This document shows positions 1 to 10,985 of a stretch of 64,000 nucleotides of DNA, in pieces. A model generated the notes under the pieces. It saw only the letters and a program-made list of their open reading frames with translations, was not told the DNA's origin and made no database searches. The position numbers were made by a program, and so were the translations under genes. The DNA comes from Teratosphaeria epicoccoides (taxonomy: Eukaryota; Ascomycota; Dothideomycetes; Mycosphaerellales; Teratosphaeriaceae): positions 1 to 64,000 of the forward strand of contig JADDMT010000074.1 in assembly GCA_021401465.1 (NCBI GenBank), in the 5' to 3' direction. The stretch's first letter is position 1; every line of letters starts with the position of its first letter.

Positions 1-25
1 TCCTTGCTGTGAACAAGAAGGGAGG

Positions 26-38
26 GGGGGGGGGGGGG
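26..38. repeat. G homopolymer tract
   Basis: An almost uninterrupted run of G lies near the window start, downstream of the first minus-strand gene. The rest of 1-264 shows A-rich stretches around 195-230 and no supportable gene. Confidence 0.8.
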
Positions 39-264
39 AAAACGAGGCAGGTTGACGACAGCGTAGATGGGATGATGTGAGTAGCGGTGCCAATGAGATT
101 TCCCGATCCCTTACCATCCGCACAGCCAAATCGGGCCTTGACATCAACGCAAACTCACCTGTCGAAAAAAGTTATCGCCCAAACCCTCCACAAAAAATAA
201 AAGCCAAAAAAGCCAAAAAAAAAACAGTACAAAAGGGTATCTTCAATTACCATCTTCCCCCTAC

Positions 265-1792
265 CTACTCCCCACTCCACGTAATCTGCCCCTCCAGCTC
301 CGCCACGCCGCCCCGACTCCTCCGCCACGCCGGCAACTCACTCACGCCCGCCTCCTTCCACACGGGCATCTCGAATCGATCCCCCTCGGTGCTCATCTCG
401 ACTCTGGCCCCCTCGACGCCCATCTCCGCTTTCGCATGCTGGATCGGCGCCTCGGCCATCGCGCGCTTGGCCTGCACCGGCTCGTAGCCGCCGGTCGGGT
501 CTGCGGTGCTTTCGGTCCGCTTCGCGCGGGCGTCTCGCGCGCGTTTCGAGAAGAGGGCGAAGATGAGGAGCGCGAGGAGCGCGAGAGCGAGGAGCACGCC
601 GATGACGGTGCCGGCGATGGCGCCGCCGCTAAGATCGTGGCGGGAAGGAGCGGGGCTGGTTCCCACGGCGGTGGTGGTGTTGTTGTTGTTGTTGGAGCTG
701 GAAGTGGAGGTTGAAGAGGAGTTGGCATCGTCGGCGTATGGATTCACGACCGCAGTTGGCGACGGAATGGGGGGGAGAGCCTCGCTGCCATTTCGCAGAT
801 TGCTCGTCCTCGAGCAGGTCAGGAAGCTCTTGGTGAAGCCGAGCGTGATCGGCCGGGCCACGTTGGCGATGGGCATGAACACCGTGATGAGTGGAGCGAC
901 GATGTAGTTGGCGACCACGTAGTTGAAGTAGGTGTTGTCGCCGTATTGCGTCCAGAGCAAGCTGTAGCCGTCTGTCGACCTGCACTGGGAGCGGGCGACG
1001 AGGGAGTCGGGCCCGGTCAGTGCTGTTGGGATCGTCAGCATCATCGCAATCACGGGTTAGGGGAGGTTTTGCGAAGATTGAGGGGGATACGTACGACCCC
1101 CGAGCCCAGGCAGACCGCCGGCGACGTGGATCGCCACTGACTGATTCATGTACACCTTGCAGGAATTTGGGAAATTCTGCGTCAGCAGGCCCGCCAGATC
1201 ACTGCAGACCGTTGGCAGGGAGTCCGCCGTCAAGTTGCTATTCGGCTCCGGGGTAGGCGAGCCCACGAGCTCGAGCGAAAAGGTGTTGGAAAGGGAGATG
1301 AGGTCATTCACGCAGTACTGGTCGAAAGTGTCCACGCAGCTTTCACTCCCAGTGGCGTCACCAATGACGCCACGCTCGTCGGTGTTGAACGATAACTGTG
1401 AGATGTACATGTAGCACACGTCGTATCCAAGCTTGAAGTCGTCGGTGTAATTGTGATCGCCGGGGGAGAACCAGAGCGAAAGTTCTGTGTAGCCTTGGCC
1501 ATTTCCCGGCTGGTAGACGGTGCCGAAGTAGCTGATGTTGTCGTTTGAGGCGCCTACTTCGGGGTCCCAGGTGTATTGTAGGGTCTGACAACCAAAAAGT
1601 CAATCATATGATTGTTGTGTTGGGTTTCGGTGGGGGGGGGGGGCGACGTACCGCGTTTGCGTCCGCGAAGCTCTGATTACAGAAGTGGGATCCGCTGAGG
1701 CTCGACTGTAGGGCGCTGCTCCCTGGCACGCCCGAGAGCAGCTGCGCAGAAGCTAGTGGGATCAGCGGCGGCAGCAGTAGCAGGCACAACAT
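265..1792 (-). CDS. Secreted single-pass membrane protein, function unknown
   Basis: Three-exon model: 1792-1652, 1584-1095 and 1022-265, giving 462 aa. Donors read GTACGT in both cases and acceptors CAG; phases agree. The chosen ATG starts a typical signal peptide (MLCLLLLPPLIPLASA); an in-frame GTG further upstream would hide it. The ectodomain is cysteine-containing with several N-x-S/T sites. A Ser/Asn/Thr-rich linker follows, then one hydrophobic segment (roughly residues 360-385, Ala/Leu/Ile-rich) and a basic stop-transfer stretch (KRARDARAKR). The last ~80 residues would be cytoplasmic. The layout resembles fungal cell-surface sensor or anchor proteins, but no named domain was recognised, so the role is open. 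Confidence 0.72.
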
Positions 1793-2894
1793 CCTGGATG
1801 CCCTTGTCGTAATAACAAAGCAAGTGAATCGGGTCGCGAAGTTATCAGGTGATGTTCGGGAAGGTAGCTGGGAAGGATTGACGGCGATGGAAATTATGTC
1901 GCTCAGCTCCAATCGCACCACCGCATGCTGCCTTCCACTACCGTTTGCTGCTAACGCGGATGGTGGGCGACCAGGTGAACCTTCGTCCTATGCGTTAGCT
2001 AGAAAACCCAAGTGGTCAACGACCTCTGCCAAGACCCGGCTGTTGGTGCATATATCGCAGCGATGTCACTTGTGGGACTGCATGCTGTTCTACATGACTG
2101 TTTTTTTTTCGCTGCCATGTTGAATCCTTCCGGGTCAGGACCCTCGTTGTGACAAATCCTGGAAGAATGCAGCAGCCTGCACGTCGCAGACTCGTAGATG
2201 GCGATAGCCGGGAAGATGCGCTAGGTGTAGCTCACTCGTGGCTGGAATAGGGTTTTGTGCCAGCCTATTGAAGCTTTGATAGTCCACCGAAACGGGCTCA
2301 CGCTTGGGAAGCCAAAGAATTTGGAGCGCACACACGTACGGGAAGCGAAAAGTGTCCTCACTCCGTCCATTATTATCTACCATTGTTATGACTTCTCAAC
2401 CCGAGGGACTCATGGCAGTCCTTCGCCATGTCGCCGCAGACACCGCAATGCATTTCTAGCGACTCCCGCGATTGACCGTCAGCCAGTTGACCTACCGCTG
2501 CTGGTGTTGTGCGCAAGGCAGTCCAAGGGCCAACGGGGGTTCTGCGCCGAGGAAATGCCTCGTCGCCTAGATTTCCGTGCGTCGGGCGATCATGCTCCTT
2601 TTTATGCTTGAAATACTTCAAGCAACGAGACAGATATTCTCTCTACTGCGTGTGCAATGACGTCCTCGCTTTGACGTCGGGCATGGCATCGTGCGTCGAG
2701 TTAAGCGAGATGCTATTGGTGGCTGTGTCGTGCAAACCCGCTCCCTATCGTCGGTCGAGCGTCGATGGCGGAATGCATCGGATCGTGAGCGATGCGGTCC
2801 CAGGGATGGTGCCTTGAAGTCTTCCAAGGTATCGAGAAAGGAGCTCAGGCCGCCGTGATCAAAGTCAAAGTCGCTTCGAAATGGTAGAATGTCT
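1793..2894. other. Intergenic, no gene seen
   Basis: Upstream of the first gene and downstream of the methyltransferase gene. It holds a short T tract near 2100-2109. Several short overlapping ORFs on both strands lack an ATG context, a domain or splice logic. Confidence 0.5.
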
Positions 2895-3607
2895 TCACAC
2901 GCCTTCTCCCTTCCTCATCACAAACCCAAAATACTCCAGCACCCCCTCGCCGCCACTCAGACTCTCGACCGCCACACTCCACACGCCTTCCCTCTCCATC
3001 AGCGGTCGAATGAAATGCGGTTGTCTCCACGTGATGTACAGGAATAAGCCGCCGGGCCGCAGCACGCGTGCGACTTGATCCACATACGCCTCGACGTTGG
3101 CAGCAACCTCTGGCTCCGGGTCCCAGAGCGAGCCGTACAGCATGGTGTCCAAGGTGGCCTTGTCGATGCAGACATCGAAGGAGGCCGAGGGGAAGGCGAG
3201 GTGGCGGATGTCCATGACGTGCCATTGGATGACGCGCGGGCGCTGGGCGGACATGGTGCGGACGACGACGTCGGAGAAGTCGATGGCGGTTTGGTGGGTG
3301 TAGCCTAGGTCCTCGAGGTCGGCGGGGAGTGTCTGCTCCCGACGATCAGTGTCTTATTCTTTCATGTACGACTTGTTCTGAGTCATGTCGAGTGGGTGGA
3401 AGCGGGACAAAGACCAACACTGTTCCCGCTGCCCAGATGCAACATCTCAGGCCTGCTCTCCGCCTGGGGCAGGTATTTTTTGAAAAATGGCTTGATCGTC
3501 TCAAATTGTCTCAACCAATCAAAGTCTCTTGCATCTGGATTGTCGGCACTGTATCGAGCATCCCAGTATTCTGCTCGACTGAGCTCTTCGTTCGCGTCTT
3601 TGTTCAT
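2895..3607 (-). CDS. Class I SAM-dependent methyltransferase, EEF1AKMT4/METTL13-like
   Basis: Two exons, 3607-3419 and 3332-2895, give 208 aa. The join restores the motif I region: the first exon ends at LHLGSGNS and the second begins TLPADLEDLGY, the usual GxGNSxLxxDLxxxGY of this family. Later motifs are visible: an acidic end of strand 2 (AIDFS), W-x-x-x-D (WHVMDIR), FDVCIDKATLDTMLYG, and the LRPGGLFLYIT post-motif. The family includes small cytosolic protein-lysine methyltransferases such as those acting on elongation factor 1A; the substrate here is inferred only. The donor is a non-consensus GTTGGT, but the resulting motif is convincing. Length fits the family. Confidence 0.85.
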
Positions 3608-4295
3608 ATGAACCAGTAGTTTCTCGCGGATCTGGTCTTTGCGCGATATTTGCGAATATTATTGGGAGATAGAGCGGAGAGATGTATTTAGAGTTTGTTG
3701 GTGTTGAAGTTTGTAAACGTCGAGTTTAGCGGGGGGTTGGAGGGGTTGGAGGGGTTGGAGGGGTTGGAGGGGTGGTACAAGGTATGTTGGTAGCGCTAAG
3801 CGTCGCAAGTTGTGTTCAACGGCAACGCCAAGAATATTCTATACAATTCCCTCTTTGCACCATGATCCTGCCACCTTTGGGCAATTTTCAAACATGCAAT
3901 TCGATTCGATAATCTACGTACTTCTCCTGAAAATGAACGAGTCATGTCTTAGGGTTTACGTGGAGGATCAGAGAATGGATTGAATCTTGGCAATCCCCGC
4001 TTTGCCTTGGCGTTGCCGTTGAACTAGCTCCGGTTGGAGGGTGGAAGGCGTGGAATGCAGCTGTGCAAGACTTGTGTCGATACATGCGAATGAGTCAGTA
4101 GCATGGATCGAGACAAGCGATTGTCTCGCCAATATACAGTACCCGCAGTAAGGACGGGAGTCAGCGACAGCAGTGACTGCGGCGAGGAGGTCATAAAATA
4201 AGGATTGAGTCTGCTCGTCTCATTCAAATCCATCAATCCATCAATCAATCGTTCAATCAATAACACACCAGCTTCCACTTGATCAATCCACCGCC
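3608..4295. other. Intergenic with G-rich minisatellite and ATCA-type repeats
   Basis: Divergent promoter region between the methyltransferase (minus) and the F-box gene (plus). It holds the G-rich repeat listed separately and an imperfect (ATCA/ATCC)n tract at 4226-4262 just before the F-box ATG. No gene is supported. Confidence 0.6.
3733..3775 (+). repeat. 9-bp tandem repeat GGGGTTGGA, G-quadruplex potential
   Basis: Four perfect copies of GGGGTTGGA (3733-3768) are followed by GGGG and TGG. Five G4 runs at regular 5-base loops would allow an intramolecular G-quadruplex on the plus strand. It lies about 125 bp upstream of the methyltransferase start codon. Confidence 0.85.
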
Positions 4296-5960
4296 ATGGG
4301 CCTCCTCAAGCACTTCCGCTCCAAATCCAAGTTCTCCTCCTACCCGGTCGCCGCCACCTACACCTCCCCCACTCCCCCCGCCACCTACCGCGCGCGCGAC
4401 TGCTCCTCCATCCTCCCCGAGCCCGTCCTCGACATCATCTTCTCCCACACCTGCCCCCACGTGCTCGACTACACATACACGCCCTGCGAAGAATCACACA
4501 TCGCCGACGGCTGCCCGCTGTGCGACTTGAGGGACTTGGCGACATGTGCGCAGGTGTGCCGCAAGTGGTATGCGGCGGCTCAGAGATTGCTGTATACGAG
4601 CGTGCGCATCGACGCGGTGCACTATTGCGAGCTGGAGGAGATCCTTGGGGAGAGGAGGAAGCGGGTGGGGAAGAAGAAGGCCAAGGAGCTGGGGCTGGCC
4701 ACTCATGCCGGCCACGTCCCGGAAGTGCGGTTGGCGCTGCTTTGTCGGACGGTGAGGGAGGTGCAGCGGCTGGCGGAGCAGGTCTTGTTGCTGAAGTTGC
4801 CGTATGTGACGAGAGAGACGGCGCACAGTGACTTGGCGAGGACGGTCAGCGTGTTGCCGAACCTGCGCTATGTGGATCTGCCTGATGCCTTCTTCACCGC
4901 ACACCCGACCTGTTTGACGCTGAGGCAGGAGTTGCAGGCGCGATGTCCGGATCTCAGGAAGATGAGCTATCGCGTGGGGAGTGAGGGCGCATTCGAATGG
5001 CTGGCGCGCGGGCATTGGCGGAGCTTGCAGACATTGGAGCTGTCTGGATTGGCACTGGAGCCGGCAACATTCAGGATGGTGTTGGGCAGTCTGCCCACCT
5101 TGCACGAATTGACAATCTCAAACATGAGCTGGATCGACGACACCTTCTTCCAGCCTGCACCTGGCCGACTACCAGACTTCCCGCCGCTGCAACTCCTGAA
5201 GCTGGACAATATTCCCGGCGTAACGGCGCACGGCATCTGTGAATATCTCAACGCCCCACACAATCGAGACGTCCTGTCCACCCTCTCGCTCTCCGGCACC
5301 GGCGTCACCGTACAGGACCTCCACCGCGTCCTCTGGAGCGCCTCGAACATCCAGCACCTTGCCATCATCGACACAGTCTCCAAGTCCCTCTCCCCCGCAG
5401 CATCCTCTCAACTCCCACCCCTGACATCCATCAGCTTGAAGACCGTCCACTTCGAGATCACCTCCTCGGACAAAGCGCACCGCCTGCAAAACCCAGCCGA
5501 GACCTACTACGCCTACCTCGCCACCTCCCTCCAGCAAAACGCATTGCCAGCCCTGACCACGCTGTACGTCCGGGATCCGCAATTCCCCGAACTCCTAACA
5601 ACCTCCCCGTCCCTCCCTCTCGGCCCCACCACCGCACCATTCCAACAGACCCTCGAAATCTTCAGCAAAGGCATCGACGAGCTCGAATGGGTCTTCACCC
5701 CCTTCCACCCCACCACCACCACTACCACCTCCTCCCCTTTCACCGCCGGCCGCCCGCTCTCCGCCTACTCCGCCTCTCGCGGCCTCGGCCCGCAATGGAC
5801 GCACGGCGGCGAAGCCCGCAAGTCCGTCATCGTCGGGAACGGGTTCGGTGGGTTTCTCGCCGTGCCGCGCGAGGAGGTGCCGGGGCGGGGGGAAGGGAGG
5901 TGGACGGGGGAGGGTCAGGGGGAGGGGAAGAGGGGGAGTCGGCATGATTTGTGGCGGTAG
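4296..5960 (+). CDS. F-box domain protein
   Basis: Intronless, 554 aa. A divergent F-box lies at about residues 35-105 (SSILPEPVLDIIF, then an inserted Cys/His-containing loop, then LATCAQVCRKWYAAAQRLLYTSV). This is the usual fungal pattern of an F-box interrupted by a loop that includes CPLCDL. The middle part has repeated leucine-rich stretches (LPNLRYVDLP, LQTLELSGL, LHELTISNMSW, LQLLKLDNIPG) like degenerate LRRs, which would bind a substrate. The C-terminus is Pro/Thr/Gly-rich and probably disordered. The expected role is substrate adaptor of an SCF (Skp1-cullin-F-box) ubiquitin ligase; the substrate is unknown. The gene is intact, unlike the F-box relics at 9.9-13.7 kb, and is not obviously the same subfamily. 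Confidence 0.8.
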   Translation: MGLLKHFRSKSKFSSYPVAATYTSPTPPATYRARDCSSILPEPVLDIIFSHTCPHVLDYTYTPCEESHIADGCPLCDLRDLATCAQVCRKWYAAAQRLLYTSVRIDAVHYCELEEILGERRKRVGKKKAKELGLATHAGHVPEVRLALLCRTVREVQRLAEQVLLLKLPYVTRETAHSDLARTVSVLPNLRYVDLPDAFFTAHPTCLTLRQELQARCPDLRKMSYRVGSEGAFEWLARGHWRSLQTLELSGLALEPATFRMVLGSLPTLHELTISNMSWIDDTFFQPAPGRLPDFPPLQLLKLDNIPGVTAHGICEYLNAPHNRDVLSTLSLSGTGVTVQDLHRVLWSASNIQHLAIIDTVSKSLSPAASSQLPPLTSISLKTVHFEITSSDKAHRLQNPAETYYAYLATSLQQNALPALTTLYVRDPQFPELLTTSPSLPLGPTTAPFQQTLEIFSKGIDELEWVFTPFHPTTTTTTSSPFTAGRPLSAYSASRGLGPQWTHGGEARKSVIVGNGFGGFLAVPREEVPGRGEGRWTGEGQGEGKRGSRHDLWR

Positions 5961-6836
5961 AGAAATTTGAGGGGTTTCCTTTTCCTTTTTTTTTCAGTAT
6001 CACATACAGTTGGAGTGTGTGGGGTGATGGCGTTTCAGGGGCGGTGGGTGAAGTGAGGAAGTGCGGGGCTTTTCGGTGGGGAGGCTGAGTGGCGTTCGAG
6101 AGTGCTTTTTGGGAGTGTGGGATTTTTGGGTGGGCGGTGATGAGAATCTGATACCCAGGTGTCGCGACGATGGATGGGATGAGATGACTGACATGGGATA
6201 TGACTGAGTGCGTTATAGCAGATAGATTCAACGAGCGACAGATTTATTTGGGGGGGGTTTTTTTTTTGAAGGGGGTTGGGTTCTTTTCTCAAAATATGCC
6301 TTACTATACGTCGTCGTCATCGTCGTCGTTGAAGAGGATTCTTCACGACTCGGGGACTATGTTGCATTAGGTAGAGCGCTCAGCATGTCTCAAGCAATGG
6401 CACGGTCGCGGATCAGCGGCTGAACTTTGTCGACAGGGGGCACTCGGTTTTCATAATCATGGTTCTTCGTGCCCTGCGTGCGTGCGTGCTTCTCGAGCTT
6501 CCGTCCGGATATCGTGCTCAGCGAAAAGTGAGTGACCCCTGGAATTTTTGCTGCCGCCGCGCACGGCGATACAATTCTTGGGATCGGGAGGCTGTGCTGC
6601 GGGGCTCACCATGAAGCCGTGGGAGGAGTTTGTTGGGGTGTAGGGTTGTGGTCTTTTGGGAGGGGCAATGGGGGTTGTCGTGGCCATAACAGGCGTCCAG
6701 CTTTGCGAATGCATTGGCGTACGGACTGGGCTTGATAAAAAAAATCTTAGCAGACTGGCGGGTTGGCGGTGGTGAGTGAGTCGGGTACTTGAAATGCCTC
6801 AGGTGTTGTCTGGCCATAAGCTGACAATCCACCTCT
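5961..6836. other. Intergenic, low-complexity, no gene seen
   Basis: 3' flank of the F-box gene with T and G homopolymers (around 5985-5994 and 6249-6269) and a CGT/CAT trinucleotide tract near 6309-6331. ORFs here are open mainly because of base bias. Missing 5' parts of the MFS relic that follows may once have been here, but no transmembrane pattern is recognisable. Confidence 0.5.
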
Positions 6837-7834
6837 CGAACCAGCATCTTCATCGTTGAAGGCCTCGCGGTCGTCGCGTCCCGAGCCATAGGCTTCTGCA
6901 TCGTCGCCTCCTTCCCGGACGCAACAACACCAGGTCTCTTCTTCCGTAAATCATTCCTGACCAAACACGAAGCCGTTATCGTAGCTTACACCGAGACGCT
7001 AGTAGATCTACTGACATTACCAGATCAGCGAACAGAGGTATCCGACGAGAAAGCACCTGACCGAGCGATCTTATCTACCCTTCTTCGGGTTCTCGTAGAC
7101 AGGCCTAATGACATCTTAGCCGACGTTTCATAAGCGATGGTCTCTCGCGTCGAAAGAGACCGTGGTGATCCGACAGAGGACAAGATGACCTGGAGGGAGG
7201 AAGGTCCTCCGCTACGGCTGGGACTTGAAGGCCCGCAAGCCCTTCCTCCTACACTACAACCCCTACGGACAGGGTCGACCAGTCCTAAAATGGACCTGGC
7301 TCTGCCTCGTCGCCGCCACAATCTCCTGTTCCTCCAACCTCTTCCTCCCCATTCACCCTCCAGAATGACCTCGGCTACTGAGCCAAATACACCCAGACCT
7401 CCTCTTTCCCTCCCTACGCTGTCGCCGCCCCGTGGATGTTCATTACCGCATTCCTCGGCGAATATTATCGTGTACGTGTGGGCCTCAGAATCTTCGAGTG
7501 CAGCGCAGCACTCGCCGGCCTCGTGAGGGTAGGAATCAGTCCTGAACCTAAAGCCCGCTGTGCTGGCAAATTCCTGGGCGTCAGTGGTGGCGATAGCAGC
7601 ATCCCGATGGTTTTCATTTACATGCGTAGTGACATCGTCGGCCAGACGGAGCGGTCAGGTGCGAGTGCGGTGCGAGTGGGTGCCACTGGTGTGAGCGGGA
7701 TTCTTGCGGCGACTTTTTCCGGGGAGCAGGATATGTCGACGTATAGGCTAGCGTTGATTACCGTGATTGTGATGAATGGGATTAGTATGGTGCAGGTGGT
7801 GAAGAACTACAATGTCTACTCGAAGTTGAGTTGA
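6837..7834 (+). pseudogene. Relic of an MFS transporter (allantoate/nicotinate permease-like, ACS family)
   Basis: Pieces of one MFS protein occur in order but in different frames. From 6837 comes a TM6-like piece (SIFIVEGLAVVASRAIGF) leading to the central-loop mark SFPDATT. Near 7140-7190 is the loop segment ERDRGDPTEDKMTW, then a frame change to LRYGWDLKARKPFLLHYN. From about 7385-7834 the C-terminal half is readable: AVAAPWMFITAFLGEYYRVR, FLGVSGGDSSIPMV, SDIVGQTERSGASAV and YRLALITVIVMNGIS. A TGA at 7379-7381 and at least two frameshifts break it, and TM1-5 are missing. The order of motifs matches the Dal5-like permease family. No intron model reconciles the frames. It is presumed non-functional. 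Confidence 0.8.
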
Positions 7835-8118
7835 AAGGCGGATAGGGGGGGGGGATTTTGATTGAAGGGCAGGAAGGGTTCAGTTTGACATCGCAGCAGT
7901 GCTGATCGTACTGTGAAGGACGCCTTCTCGGTTCAAGCTGAATACTTCGCAGCTCGATACAAGTCCTTCAGATCGCATCGGAGACAGTCTCGCCACAATG
8001 TCCATTATTATTGTCAGCATTCTGCAGACATCGCCAATACAGCCTCTCGCTCGACCAGAACTGCCAGTCGCTGCACAAGAGAGATCTTTAGATATTACCA
8101 AGTACCTTGACATCACAT

Positions 8119-8833
8119 TTACCTCCACTGACTCTTCCACACCACACCACTTCTTTTGAACAATTGCGTGACAGGACATCTCCGCTCTGTCTGCACAGTG
8201 GACTTGTGGAGAGTACAAGCTTGAGCGTCTGTCTTGACGGTCACTAGCAATTCAATGCTGTCCCAATTCGCGTTTCCCTGAGCGCCCTCAACCAGGACTT
8301 TAGTATCCAGGATGCCGTTGACTGTGACGAGAAGCAATGGGAACGGGTCAGTCTGTGTCTGATTCCCTAACGGGCCCATATCGTCCGCCTTCCGATCGAT
8401 TGACTAGCAAGCAAAGCTCTCTTGGCTGCTCAACCGGTTGGTAGAGCCTTCAGAGCTATACCTAGCAGTGATTTGATCGATTGATTATCTACTGAAGCGC
8501 CACATAGTCCAACTTACCCTGCTAGTCTTCCAGTTTAGTCCCATGATCTTTGGCGACAAAAGAGCCAGTGACTTGCGTACAGGAGGACAACGTGGTCAGA
8601 TTGTAGAACGGTGGCGACGGCGCGTAGTCCGCGCCACCAGAAGCCGGGTATGCGTCTGTCTGGATCGTGTGCGGGCTGCCATGAGTCTTGATTGCTTGCG
8701 CAACTCCTTTGCCAGTGCCGTCGATGCAGAAAAGCACTTTCACCGCGCGATGGGAGGTCTGTGAAATGTGGCGACGTAGTGTGCTGCCGTGAATCGGGGC
8801 TGGACGTGTCTGGAGGATTGGGCGGCTGAGCAT
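8119..8833 (-). pseudogene. OsmC-like mitochondrial protein with one in-frame TAG
   Basis: Exon 8833-8518, intron with perfect GTAAGT donor and CACAG acceptor, exon 8321-8119: 173 codons in one frame, typical of OsmC/Ohr-family proteins. The start looks like a mitochondrial presequence (basic, HISQTSHR). Family signatures are clear: THGSPHTIQTDAYPAS, LTTLSSCTQVTGSFVAKDHG, QGNANWDSIEL, and the end ERRCPVTQLFKRSGV. The conserved catalytic-type Cys are present (SSC and RRC). The only defect is TAG at 8524-8522, four codons after GTK, where relatives commonly carry Trp; a TGG to TAG change fits. Everything after the stop is still well conserved. It could be a very young pseudogene, a strain-specific allele, a sequencing error, or a readthrough gene (the stop is followed by CAG). 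Confidence 0.8.
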
Positions 8834-9890
8834 TGTATTGGCGGGACGATGGTAACTTTGCTTGCGCCGAACGAAGTCGCGACTTCAGATTGTTTTGCGG
8901 GATACAGTAGTGGGCGGCGTTTTGTATTAGTATTCCTGGATTTCTGCATCCGCTATTGCTTCGAGAAGCTTGTGATGGCGTGCTCCCATCTGGCCGGCAG
9001 GCATATCGCCGCAAGCGCTTGCACGTTGGCTGCAATGAACACGGAGCATGATATGACGGGAAGGCCGCATCAGCCCCATCTGTATTTGGAGCTATGATCA
9101 ATTGACATTGACTGCTATGCAGATCTCAGGGCAAGTGATGGCGTGGTCGAAGGTCAGTCATCGTAGCGGCCAGTCAAGCAATGCTTCAATGACTTACTCA
9201 GCGGCTGCCCGGCTGACGACTTGGTCGGTGTAATGACACTTTGAGACACGGCCTCAGAGTCAGTCATACCATGCCATCCTGGCATGGAAATGGTTTGGGG
9301 GATCGACAGACGAATCAAGAACGAATCAAATACTGTCAATTGTGCGAAAGTGAATCTTTTTTAGTCAGTCACTCGATCGATCAGCTAATCGACCAGTCCG
9401 GCAATATACAAGTGGTTTTGACGGTTGAGAGGATAGCCGTCCAACTCGACTCAATCCCTCATTGCTACAAGCCGACTTCATAGTCCGCGTTGAAGACGTA
9501 ATAATCTCGCGTTCGGCTCAAGCTCCTCTCAGTTCCAGAACTCATGGAGCGGTCCCTTAGGAGGGTAGAGTCCGGCCGCAGCACAAAGTTGAACAGCTTC
9601 TGTCGGCAATTCGTTGCTCAGCATGAAGCCTGGCCGCCAGAAGTATGAGTCTACCTTTAGTAACTTTCTTCGGAGTGATGTTTATCTTTGGGATAAGTGG
9701 CCGAGCACGATCTCGCTCGTCGTCCCATGCATGTCCTTGCTTCTTCGCACCAAATTTGCAGCCACTCAGTCTGAGTCATCATTGTCCGCGCGGTCCATAT
9801 CGAGGTCTTCTTCGCTTTGCAAAAGACGCGTTTTCTCGAAAACTTCTTTCCCAGCTTCGCGGCCACGATACCGGCCCCCAAAGGTAGCTT
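8834..9890. other. Intergenic, no gene seen
   Basis: Between the OsmC-like gene and F-box relic 1. GATC/CAGT-rich short repeats occur near 9360-9400. ORFs on both strands around 9614-9949 mirror each other and show no domain. Confidence 0.45.
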
Positions 9891-10985
9891 TCAGGGCCAT
9901 GATAATATCTCGTCGACGTTCAAATTGCCCCACAGGACCCCGACGTTGAGGCGATCCAGAGCAAGCAATTCTTCCAGCACAAAATCTGCCAGCTCATGCC
10001 ACCCCCTCATACGTCCCAGGCTTGCGTTCTGCATAGTCAGGCGCTCAAGCGTTAATATAAATCTCTCGAGACAGTTCTTAATCACATTATCGACCTTACT
10101 TTGTTCGACCTCCAAAGTAAGGTCGAGATTGCACAACTCAATCGACTTGAGGCTACTGACACACTCAAAGAATCCCTCAAGAGTGTAAACAGCTTTCGTC
10201 TTAGCATCTAGTTTGAATCTTGAAGAAAGTGAGCACCCCGCAGCAGCTCCTCCAAATATACCCTGGCTGTTGTGAGCGACTCAAGAAGGTCGGTAAGGTC
10301 GAAAGCTGAGATTTCGAGTTTTCGCAAAGCATACAGGGAACCAGCCATCTCTCCAAGAAGTGTTGGAGTAAACATGAAAGCCTGACAAGAGAGCCTAGGC
10401 ATAGAGAGCCTGAGGGCCTCCACGAGATATCGGCTTGCAGCCAGGACAGCCAAAAAGTCCCTTGCCAGAGCGTCATCATCAGATGGGCAAAAATTCGACG
10501 GGCGGGCACCAAGTATGACAGGCCTCCTCGTACTCTCGGCAGATCTGCTCTACGCCAAAGCAGGGTATATCGCTTGCCTCGGTACTGAGCTCCCATAATA
10601 GATTTCTCTTTGCGTTGCAGAGATACTGAAAGACACGATCAAGTCGAATGGCGCAAAGACTGACCTGTTGCGCCTGAATATCTCGAATCGATGCTGTCAA
10701 CTGCTGGTCGAAGTCACTGGATTGCGCTGGAGACACGGCCACGAGGACGATCTCTTGACCTTGTCTGCCATAGACTGGGTGTCGAAGGATTCCCTGGAGG
10801 ACTTGCAGGATATAGGCGGTCCAGACATGCCTTCGTCGCCTGAAGTGGTGCCTCGCAAAAGCATCGTGTGACAAGCGCGTGAACGCTTTAGATGTGCGTC
10901 GAAAGGCGAGCAAATCGGATGGTCGCATGGCATTTGCGATCATCTGCACTAGTTCTTCCGGCATAGCATCTGATAAGGAGGCCAT
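9891..10985 (-). pseudogene. F-box-like gene 1, probably disrupted
   Basis: Starts at the ATG at 10985 (MASLSDAMPEELVQMI) with an F-box core: PEELVQMIANAM, SDLLAFRRTSKAFTRLSHDAF. Frame A runs to about 10490. The next stretch (DFLAVLAASRYLVEALRLS, from about 10465) is in another frame; an intron from GTACGA to GCAAG (about 73 bp) could join them. A second frame change near 10215 (from LLRGAHFLQ to LDAKTKAVYTLEGFFECV) leaves no room for an intron I can find. The tail to 9891 has LRR-like spacing (LKSIELCNLDL, LERLTMQNASLG). One frameshift therefore seems real. It shares its layout with relics 2 and 3 downstream. If both shifts can be spliced, this is a live F-box gene. Confidence 0.6.

Noticed and set aside
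1..264. Plus-strand ORF 77-487
   Set aside because: Starts at GTG and runs antisense to the first gene's C-terminal exon.
8425..8475. tRNA-like D-arm (GCTC...GGTTGGTA...GAGC)
   Set aside because: No matching acceptor stem, anticodon arm or T-loop; the bases before the D-stem are wrong; it lies inside the OsmC intron.
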